Assembly (NCBI GenBank): GCA_035551935.1 | Contig: DASZMJ010000171.1 | Location: forward strand, 1-11,000 | DNA length: 11,000 nucleotides | Direction of reading: 5' to 3' | DNA from: DASZMJ01 sp035551935 | GTDB taxonomy: Bacteria > Planctomycetota > Planctomycetia > Isosphaerales > Isosphaeraceae | Part shown: positions 5,777-11,000 of the stretch, in pieces | Layout of the letters: each line of letters opens with the position of its first letter | Numbering within the stretch: position 1 is the first letter of the stretch | Made by a program: the position numbers and the translations under genes | Notes under the pieces: generated by a model | The model's database searches: none | What the model was told of the DNA's origin: nothing | Seen by the model: only the letters and a program-made list of their open reading frames with translations

Positions 5777-6679
5777 TTAAAAGCTCATCATGGCCCGATA
5801 GGTCTCGAGGCGGCGGTCGATCTCGGCGCGGTCGGTGCGCTGGAAGCGTCGGAGGCTGAAGTCCTCGACGTTGAAGCTGGCGACGACGGTGCCGTAGGCC
5901 ATCGCGCGCTTGAGGCTGGCCGGGTCGGCCTTGCCGTGGGAGGCGAGGTAGCCCATGAAGCCGCCGGCGAAGCTGTCGCCGGCGCCGGTGGGGTCGACGA
6001 CGTCGCCGAGCGGGAACGCGGGCATGACGAACGCCTCGTCGCGGCCGAGGAACATCGCCCCGTGCTCCCCCTTCTTGATGATGACGAACCGCGGACCCAG
6101 GTCGAGCACCTTCCAGCCGGCGCGGACGAGGTTGACCTCGTCGGTCAAGAGCCGCGCCTCGCCGTCGTTGAGCACCAGGCCGTCGACCTCGCGGAGCAGC
6201 TCATACAGCTCGTCGCGCTGGGTCTCGATCCAGAAGTTCATCGTGTCGGCGACGGCGAGCCTGCGGTGGGTGGCCTGCTTGAGCACCTTGCGCTGCATCG
6301 ACGGGCTGCCGTTGGCCAGGAAGAGGAAGGGCGACTCGGCGAACCCCGGCGGCAGGTCCGGGTCGAACGTGCCGAGGACGTTGAGGTGGACCTCGAGCGT
6401 CTCGGCCATGTTCATATCGCCTTCATATTTACCCCTCCACCGGAACGTCTTGCCCCCCTTCTCGACGACGAGGCCCGCGGTGTCGACCTTGCGCGACTCG
6501 AGCAATTCCCGGTGCGACGCCGGGAAGTCCTCGCCGACGACGCCGACGAGCCGGACCGGCGTGAAGAAGCTGGCCGCGTACGAGAAGTACGTCGCCGAGC
6601 CCCCGAGGGCGTCGTGGACGACCCCGTGCGGGGTCTCGACGGAGTCCAAGGCGATCGAGCCGACGACGAGCAGGGGCAT
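5777..6679 (-). CDS. PfkB-family carbohydrate/nucleoside kinase
   Basis: This is a protein of 300 aa of the ribokinase/PfkB superfamily, which phosphorylates a sugar or nucleoside with ATP. The N-terminal strand MPLLVVGSIALDSVETP is followed by the Gly-Gly substrate motif ALGGSATYFSYAASFF (residues 24-39) and a lid-like region. Further on come NDGEARLLT (171-179) and FVIIKKGEHGAMF (198-210). The PfkB signature 2, DPTGAGDSFAGGF (229-241), contains the anion hole and the catalytic Asp235. The start at 6679 has GGAGGAG seven bases upstream; an earlier in-frame ATG overlaps that site and is rejected. The substrate cannot be told from sequence: ribokinase, adenosine kinase and hexose kinases share these motifs. 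The gap upstream (6680-6787) holds a 6-bp hairpin, CCGGGC/GCCCGG (6723-6741), of unknown meaning. aat follows after 18 bp. Confidence 0.9.
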   Translation of the reverse strand: MPLLVVGSIALDSVETPHGVVHDALGGSATYFSYAASFFTPVRLVGVVGEDFPASHRELLESRKVDTAGLVVEKGGKTFRWRGKYEGDMNMAETLEVHLNVLGTFDPDLPPGFAESPFLFLANGSPSMQRKVLKQATHRRLAVADTMNFWIETQRDELYELLREVDGLVLNDGEARLLTDEVNLVRAGWKVLDLGPRFVIIKKGEHGAMFLGRDEAFVMPAFPLGDVVDPTGAGDSFAGGFMGYLASHGKADPASLKRAMAYGTVVASFNVEDFSLRRFQRTDRAEIDRRLETYRAMMSF

Positions 6680-6787
6680 CCGCACACTCCTCCGCGACAT
6701 TCGACGAGGTTCGTGTTTCCGACCGGGCATGCTGCGCCCGGACCGTTGTACCAAGTTCCGGCGACGATCCGCCAGTCGTCTCGACGG

Positions 6788-7261
6788 TCATCGACGTCGA
6801 GCAGGCCGCTTCGCCGGGACCACCTGGAATCGCCGCCAGAGCCTGGCCCAGAATGACGTGTCTTCCTCGCGACGCTTGAGCTCGTAGATGAAGCTGACGT
6901 AATCCTCGTAGATGATCGCGTTGACACCCATGACATCATAGTCCTCGTTCGACGGTCGAAACGACTCCGTCGAGCTCCCCGCGAGGGCCCCGCCGCCGGG
7001 CCTGTTGCAACGGATGAGTACGGCCAAGTCCTTCATGAGACGGACCGGGACGACAACTTGGCCATCGGGCTCAATCCGTTCGAATCGACCCCGCGAAGGA
7101 CCCGCTTCGAACCGGAGGCCGTTCAGGGCACCGCCCGACCGATTCACGATCTTCAAGGGGATCGTCCCCCGTCCGGCCCCGATAATCTCCCAGGCGCCGA
7201 TGATCGCCGTGACTGCGATCGTGGCCGCGATACCGACCGCAATCCGCCGCCGTCGGGCCAT
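6788..7261 (-). CDS. Small membrane-anchored protein, VNRSG-type paralogue B
   Basis: This is a protein of 157 aa with an Arg-rich start (MARRRR), one membrane helix (about residues 8-28, IAVGIAATIAVTAIIGAWEII) and a soluble part that should lie outside the cytoplasm. The segment PLKIVNRSGGALNGLRFEAG (35-54) matches KVNRSG-like VRLVNRSGVTLNDLWVEQG in the gene just upstream, and both proteins end in a Trp/Arg-rich tail (here FWARLWRRF). GGGAGGG six bases before ATG 7261 supports the start. The two genes are only 15 bp apart and were probably formed by duplication and diverged greatly. No catalytic motif or named domain is recognised. The beta-strand-like pattern with Gly and Pro turns would fit a small beta-sandwich (inference). 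Confidence 0.8.
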   Translation of the reverse strand: MARRRRIAVGIAATIAVTAIIGAWEIIGAGRGTIPLKIVNRSGGALNGLRFEAGPSRGRFERIEPDGQVVVPVRLMKDLAVLIRCNRPGGGALAGSSTESFRPSNEDYDVMGVNAIIYEDYVSFIYELKRREEDTSFWARLWRRFQVVPAKRPARRR

Positions 7262-7276
7262 CGTCGTCCCTCCCGC

Positions 7277-7762
7277 CTACCAACCGAACAGCCACCGCAC
7301 CCGTCGCAACGGGCTCTCGTCCTTGACGACCTCGGGCACGACCTCGATCGTGTTGACTCCCGCGGGGTCCTTGCCGACGCCGTAGACGGTGATGACGTAC
7401 GAGTCGCCGGGCAACGGGACCTCGGGCTGGCCCCACATGCGGTACTGCGAGACGAAGATGTCCCCGTTCGGGCTGGCGAAGCGGACCATGACCGGCACCA
7501 CGACCCTCGGCTTCACGTCGAGCGCGATCGCCTGGTCCGGGCCCCACTTCTTCGCCTCGGCGTGCCGGTCGCCCTGCTCGACCCAGAGGTCATTCAGCGT
7601 GACCCCCGACCTGTTCACAAGCCGGACGTGGATCACATCCGATCGCGACTGCCACGCCGCGATCACGAGCAGCGTCGCGATCAAGCCGATGACGCCCAGC
7701 GCGTACGTCTTCCGATACCGGCCGACCGGGCGCTTGAGTTCGGGTTTGCGACGACGGGCCAT
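7277..7762 (-). CDS. Small membrane-anchored protein, VNRSG-type paralogue A
   Basis: This is a protein of 161 aa. It opens with MARRRKPELKRPVGRYRKTY, a strongly basic cytoplasmic tail, followed by one membrane helix (about 21-37, ALGVIGLIATLLVIAAW). The rest is likely extracytoplasmic. VRLVNRSGVTLNDLWVEQG (47-65) is shared in pattern with the following gene, and VKPRVVVPVMVRFASPNG (83-100) lines up with its QVVVPVRLMKDLAVLI. The product ends at VRWLFGW. GGGAGGG about four bases before ATG 7762 marks the start. It follows gltX after a REPIN-like repeat pair and precedes its paralogue by 15 bp. The function is not recognised; the gene order alone does not tie it to translation. Confidence 0.8.
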   Translation of the reverse strand: MARRRKPELKRPVGRYRKTYALGVIGLIATLLVIAAWQSRSDVIHVRLVNRSGVTLNDLWVEQGDRHAEAKKWGPDQAIALDVKPRVVVPVMVRFASPNGDIFVSQYRMWGQPEVPLPGDSYVITVYGVGKDPAGVNTIEVVPEVVKDESPLRRVRWLFGW

Positions 7763-7781
7763 GACGCCCTCCCGACCGCAT

Positions 7782-7846
7782 GTAGGGCGTGGGAAACACG
7801 CCGTCTTCGATCACGGGCGAGGAATGGCGTGTTCCACACGCCCTAC
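7782..7846. repeat. REPIN-like inverted pair of GTAG-headed palindromes
   Basis: Two 21-nt elements face each other: 7782-7802 (plus) and 7826-7846 (minus), with 23 bp between. Each reads GTAG followed by a small hairpin; the right copy is GTAG-GGCGTGT-GGA-ACACGCC, while the left differs at two of 21 positions. The layout (GTAG foot, 7-bp stem, 3-nt loop) is the same as in the repeats at 32-98, though the stem sequence differs. The pair lies 26 bp after the gltX stop and may also end gltX transcription. The REP/REPIN label is inference from the architecture. Confidence 0.75.
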
Positions 7847-7871
7847 GGGAGACGGTCGATGGGACTCGATC

Positions 7872-9335
7872 CTACGGGGTGCCGTCGAGCATCGCGAGCG
7901 TCTGCGCGATCCGGGCGCGGCAGGTGTCGCGGCCGAGGATGGCGAGGCAGTCGTAGAGGCCGGGGCCGACCCCCTGGCCGGTGACGGCGACGCGCAGGGG
8001 GTTGACGACCTGGCCCATCGGCAACTGGCGGGCCTCGGCATGGTCGTGGACGGCCTTCTCCAACGTCGCCAGGTCGAACGGCTCGACGGCGGCGAGGGTC
8101 GCGTCGAGGCCGCGGAGGAGGTCGGGCACGCCGTCCTTGCGGAGCCGCTTCTTGACGGCGTCGGCGTCGTAATCGAGCGACTCGGTGAAGAAGTAGCGGC
8201 CGAGCTTGAGGATGTCGGCGAAGACCTTGAGCCGGTCGCCCAGCGCCTCGATCACCGCGACGATCCGCGCCCGCGTCGCATCGTCGATCGGTTGCGCGAC
8301 GAGGCCGTCGCGCTCGAGGAACGGCAAGCACCCCTCGACCTTCGCGTCGATCGAGAGGTTCTTCATCCACTCCCCCTCGATCCAGAAGAGCTTGTCCGGG
8401 TCGTGGCTGGCGGGGGAGCTGTTGACGCGTCCCAGCGAGAACTTCTCGATCAGCTCGGCGCGGGCGAAGAGCTCCTGCTCGCCGTCGAAGCTCCAGCCGA
8501 GCCGCGCGAGATAATTCATCATCGCGTCGGGCAGGTAGCCGAGGCCGATGTAGTGGTCGAGCCCGACGGCGCCGTCGCGCTTCGAGAGCTTCTTTCGCGA
8601 GTTCGGCGCCGCGACGAACGGCACGTGCGCGAAGGCCGGCGGCTCGATCCCCAGGGCCTCGAAGACGAGCAGTTGCGGGAACGTATTGGAGAGGTGCTCC
8701 TCGGCGCGGACGACGTGGGTGATCCTCATGTCCGCGTCGTCGACGACGCTCGCGAAGTTATACAACGGGCTGCCGTCCGGCCGGATGATCACGAAGTCGC
8801 CGACCTCGTCGGTCCGTTGCTCGACTCGACCTTTAATCAAGTCAATCAAGACCAGCGTCCGCTCGATCGGCACGCGGAATCGGAGGGCATAGGGCCGCCC
8901 CTCGGCGTCGAATCGGGCGATCTCCTCGGCCGTCGGCGGGTTGCCTCGGAAGCGATAGGCCCGTTTGGCCTTCTCGGCGGCGGCCTTTTCGGCGGCGCGT
9001 TCCGGCTCGGTGCTGTAGTCGCGATAGACGTGCCCCGAGGCGACGAGCCTCGCCGCGGCCTCGGTGTACTTCGCACGACGCTCCGACTGGAAGTACGGCC
9101 CGTGCGGGCCGCCGACCTCAGGCCCCTCGTCCCAGTCCATGCCGATCCAGCGGAAGCCGTCGAGGATGAGCTTGACGGCCTCCTCGACGTGCCGTTGCTG
9201 GTCGGTGTCGTCGATCCGGAGCAGGAACTGGCCGCCGTGGTGTCGCGCCAGCAGCCAGTTGAACAGGGCGGTCCTCACCCCGCCGATGTGCAGGAAGCCC
9301 GTTGGGCTCGGGGCGAACCGGGTTCGGACGGTCAT
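7872..9335 (-). CDS. gltX: Glutamyl-tRNA synthetase
   Basis: This is a class I aminoacyl-tRNA synthetase of 487 aa, the normal bacterial length, which charges tRNA-Glu with glutamate in the cytoplasm. The start at 9335 gives the standard MTVRTRFAPSPTGFLHIGG with the HIGH-type motif at residues 16-19. An in-frame ATG ten codons upstream (9365) cannot be excluded, and neither has a strong ribosome binding site. LLRIDDTD (38-45), RAEEHLSNT (210-218) and the KMSKR-type motif KKLSKRDG (248-255) are intact. The C-terminal helical anticodon-binding region runs to residue 487. The segment VYRDYST (103-109) lacks the Cys residues that bind zinc in E. coli GluRS, a common variant. Whether it also charges tRNA-Gln cannot be judged here. 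It heads the minus-strand run and has its own candidate promoter at 9412-9441. Confidence 0.97.
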   Translation of the reverse strand: MTVRTRFAPSPTGFLHIGGVRTALFNWLLARHHGGQFLLRIDDTDQQRHVEEAVKLILDGFRWIGMDWDEGPEVGGPHGPYFQSERRAKYTEAAARLVASGHVYRDYSTEPERAAEKAAAEKAKRAYRFRGNPPTAEEIARFDAEGRPYALRFRVPIERTLVLIDLIKGRVEQRTDEVGDFVIIRPDGSPLYNFASVVDDADMRITHVVRAEEHLSNTFPQLLVFEALGIEPPAFAHVPFVAAPNSRKKLSKRDGAVGLDHYIGLGYLPDAMMNYLARLGWSFDGEQELFARAELIEKFSLGRVNSSPASHDPDKLFWIEGEWMKNLSIDAKVEGCLPFLERDGLVAQPIDDATRARIVAVIEALGDRLKVFADILKLGRYFFTESLDYDADAVKKRLRKDGVPDLLRGLDATLAAVEPFDLATLEKAVHDHAEARQLPMGQVVNPLRVAVTGQGVGPGLYDCLAILGRDTCRARIAQTLAMLDGTP

Positions 9336-9411
9336 AGTCGGCTCGCGACGCTCGTGCAGGTCCATGATCGACGACGGCCGACGCCCCCCGGCGCCGGCCT
9401 TCCTCCGTCCG

Positions 9412-9441
9412 ACGATAGGCAGACCATTACCGCGTTGTCAA
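9412..9441 (-). promoter_or_regulatory. Candidate sigma-70-type promoter for gltX
   Basis: On the minus strand a perfect -35 box, TTGACA (9436-9441), is followed after 18 bp by TATCGT (9412-9417), which matches four of six bases of the -10 consensus. This would give a leader of about 70 nt before the gltX ATG at 9335. It is a prediction from the bases alone; the -35 match stands out in this GC-rich region. Confidence 0.5.
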
Positions 9442-9573
9442 TCACGACGATTCGGGGTGCAGGGGGCTTGCGAAGTCTCCCCGCCTGACCCGCCCCCCAC
9501 CCCGGCCCGCCACGCACCCCGATCGCCGCCGACCCCTTCGGATCAGTCTTTGTCGATGGGAAGCGGTGTTCCG

Positions 9574-9590
9574 GGGCCCGGAAACGGGCC
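9574..9590 (-). terminator. Candidate terminator hairpin abutting a stop codon
   Basis: GGCCCG (9575-9580) and CGGGCC (9585-9590) pair perfectly around a 4-nt loop, starting at the base next to the TGA (9591-9593) of the upstream gene. The loop is TTTC on the transcribed strand. No U-tract follows, so it is an unusual terminator if it is one; it could instead protect the mRNA end. Confidence 0.45.
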
Positions 9591-10724
9591 TCAGAAGCGC
9601 CGCGGCGGGGCCGTCGCGGTCGTCGGCGCCACGCCGATGACCACCGAGGACGCCGGCCGGGGCGTCGGGGGCGAGGGTATTTCGTCCAAGACCATTACGT
9701 AATCGTAGGTTGCATCGTCCTTCGGTTCGTTCCGTGGCAGCGTCTCGGGGGCCGGCGGGGTGGGCTCGGGAGGGGTCCAGGCGGGCTCGTTCTCGCTGCT
9801 GGAGAGGATGCGGCCGTAGAGCTTCAGCCGCGCGTTCTTGCACGCGATCAGCGCCGTCGAGAGCTGGCGGAAGCTGCGCTGGTGGTCTTGCAGGTAGCGG
9901 TGCCGCCGCATGCCGTCGTCGCTGACGTCGACCGCCGCGGCGTCCAACACCTGTCGCCGCTGCTCGGCCTCCTCGGCCTCCAGCTCCGGCAGCAGCGAGG
10001 CCAGCGCCTCCCATTCCTGGGCGATGATCGCGCGGAGCCGCTCCATCGGCCGATCGGCGTCGATCGCGATGCCCTTCTCGGTGTACCGGGCGTGGGTCTT
10101 GAGGTGCGCGTCGCAGGCCACATCCAGCGCCATGCCCAGGCCATGCACCACGCGGGCGCGCTCGTCGTCGAGGTCGCCGGGGGCGCGGCCGAGCATCGTC
10201 AGCATCCGCTCGCGCCACTCGGGGCAGAGGTGGCCGCTGCCGGTGAGCTGCTCGTCCATCTCCTCCCACCTGGCGATCAGCCAACGCACCCCGTCGGCGC
10301 GGGCCAGCAGGGGCACGATCAGGTCCTGCCGGCCGCGGCCGACGAGCGCGGTCGTCTCCGTGAGGCTCTGGGCGCGCCCCGCGTCGAACGCCTCGCCGGC
10401 CTGGCGGATGCGGGTCGCCGCCGCGGCGGCGTCGGCCTTGCGCACCCGTCCCATCGCGACGGTGGCGCAGCACAGGTTGAAGACGAGGTTGCGTTCCTCT
10501 TCGGTCGCCGGCTGCTGCTCTTTGATCCATCTGGCCAACAATTGTTCAAATTCGACGGGATCTTCGCCCGGCAGGACCGGCGCCAAGGAGCAGAGGCCGT
10601 GCAAGAGCGCGTTCTTGGCGGCTCTGGCCTTGCCCTCGTCGGTGCGGGGGCCGGTGGAGTTCTTCGCGTTCGCCTGGCGGGCGGCGAGCTGGGCGGGCGT
10701 CAGCGGGGTCGTGGACTTGGACAT
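9591..10724 (-). CDS. Uncharacterised planctomycete-type 'STGPRT/LPGEDP' protein
   Basis: This is a protein of 377 aa. It starts MSKSTTPLTPAQLAARQANA, then NSTGPRTDEGKARAAKNALLHGL (residues 22-44) and PVLPGEDPVEFEQLLARW (49-66), a signature I recognise from a family that occurs in many copies in planctomycete genomes and is annotated only as hypothetical. The N-terminal part looks like a basic, possibly nucleic-acid-binding helix-turn (inference from ARQANAKNSTGPRT and KARAAKNAL). The middle is helical and rich in Ala, Glu and Arg. The last 60 residues are Pro/Thr-rich and probably disordered. The start at 10724 has GAGG nine bases upstream; a GTG at 10739 is a weaker alternative. The IS630 element begins only about 95 bp upstream and may have displaced its promoter. 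A related, truncated copy appears to lie at 99-655. Confidence 0.8.
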   Translation of the reverse strand: MSKSTTPLTPAQLAARQANAKNSTGPRTDEGKARAAKNALLHGLCSLAPVLPGEDPVEFEQLLARWIKEQQPATEEERNLVFNLCCATVAMGRVRKADAAAAATRIRQAGEAFDAGRAQSLTETTALVGRGRQDLIVPLLARADGVRWLIARWEEMDEQLTGSGHLCPEWRERMLTMLGRAPGDLDDERARVVHGLGMALDVACDAHLKTHARYTEKGIAIDADRPMERLRAIIAQEWEALASLLPELEAEEAEQRRQVLDAAAVDVSDDGMRRHRYLQDHQRSFRQLSTALIACKNARLKLYGRILSSSENEPAWTPPEPTPPAPETLPRNEPKDDATYDYVMVLDEIPSPPTPRPASSVVIGVAPTTATAPPRRF

Positions 10725-10819
10725 GATCGGCGACCTCACTCAAAGGGGGCGGTTTCTGCGGTGTCGGCTCGCGGATCGCGCCGGCGCGTCGTCGCCGCCG
10801 GCCATCCGCTCGACCCTTA

Positions 10820-11000
10820 GAGCGGTTTACTTTCGGCTTGCAGACGGAAAGGATTCCCAAGGAGCGGATTGCTGACGCCACCGAGGTCGGAGCCGAAGGA
10901 GATTGTCATGGGGCCCTACTCGAAGGATCTTCGCGAGCGGGTCGCGGCGGCGGTCGATCATGGCGAGGGCTCTCAGCGCGAGATCGCACGAAGGTTCCGC
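10820..11000 (+). mobile_element. IS630-family insertion sequence, left end (partial)
   Basis: The sequence from about 10820 (GAGCGGTTTACTTTCGG) has the look of an IS630-family terminus. It directly follows a TA dinucleotide (10818-10819), the target these elements duplicate. About 88 bp later the transposase frame begins. The right end is beyond the window, so the terminal repeats and the TA duplication cannot be confirmed. The left boundary is a judgement accurate to a few bases. Confidence 0.6.
10908..11000 (+). CDS. IS630-family transposase, N-terminal part
   Basis: Thirty-one codons are visible, reading MGPYSKDLRERV then AAAVDHGEGSQREIARRFR, and the frame is open at the window edge. The PYS.DLR.R pattern followed by an EG.S...IA..F helix-turn-helix is typical of the N-terminal DNA-binding domain of IS630 transposases. 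The DDE catalytic domain would lie downstream. ATG 10908 has AAGGAG six bases upstream. Whether the gene is one frame or split into two overlapping frames, as in many IS630 elements, cannot be seen here. Confidence 0.85.
   Translation, partial: MGPYSKDLRERVAAAVDHGEGSQREIARRFR

Noticed and set aside
4901..6856. Long plus-strand open frame (651 codons)
   Set aside because: It lies antisense to aat and the PfkB kinase, both of which have full family motifs; its Arg/Ala/Gly/Glu-rich product is what GC-rich antisense frames give.
7389..9488. Long plus-strand open frame (699 codons)
   Set aside because: It is antisense to gltX, whose motifs are all intact; low-complexity composition and no start signal.
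9882..10875. Two plus-strand open frames of over 300 codons
   Set aside because: Both are antisense to the STGPRT/LPGEDP protein, which has a recognisable signature and a start signal.
1..11000. tRNA, rRNA, riboswitch or defence-system genes
   Set aside because: I looked for cloverleaf-like arms, conserved rRNA blocks and nuclease, helicase or toxin motifs and saw none that I could support.

Overview
The window looks like chromosomal DNA of a planctomycete, most likely of the Isosphaeraceae type. This rests on very high GC, a HAF-repeat protein with a PEP-CTERM sorting tail, proteins that start with a LEPR-XLL-like leader (LEGRELLSG), a 'STGPRT...HGL...LPGEDP' family gene, and GTAG-headed REP-like palindromes between genes. 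The assignment comes from recognised sequence habits, not from a search.

Layout, left to right. Positions 1-655 hold a decayed minus-strand gene fragment whose 3' side runs into two direct copies of a 30-bp REP-like palindrome. Positions 656-2252 hold two tandem minus-strand paralogues, probably surface or secreted. They are divergent from the plus-strand HAF/PEP-CTERM gene (2541-3536), with a 288-bp region between. A long inverted repeat built of 7-bp units separates that gene from a convergent hexapeptide-repeat acetyltransferase (3623-4372). Next is a small multi-pass membrane protein (4440-4961) broken by two compensating single-base indels.

Positions 5075-9335 form a minus-strand run: gltX (glutamyl-tRNA synthetase), then two short membrane-anchored paralogues, a PfkB-family kinase and aat (leucyl/phenylalanyl-tRNA-protein transferase). 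Spacings are short (15-18 bp) within two parts of the run, and about 110 bp around the kinase start and after gltX. gltX has a good candidate promoter at 9412-9441. A REPIN-like inverted pair of palindromes lies just after gltX. Positions 9591-10724 encode an uncharacterised planctomycete-type protein, and the right edge carries the start of an IS630-family insertion sequence on the plus strand.

How the genes fit together: gltX and aat both act on aminoacyl-tRNA (charging, and N-end-rule tagging). The HAF/PEP-CTERM protein and the LEPR-XLL-like pair are probable envelope or exported products using two different sorting signals. No defence system, CRISPR array, rRNA or tRNA gene is visible. 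The most noteworthy items are the REP-like family with compensated stems, the frameshifted membrane gene, the two tandem paralogue pairs, and the truncated gene remnant.
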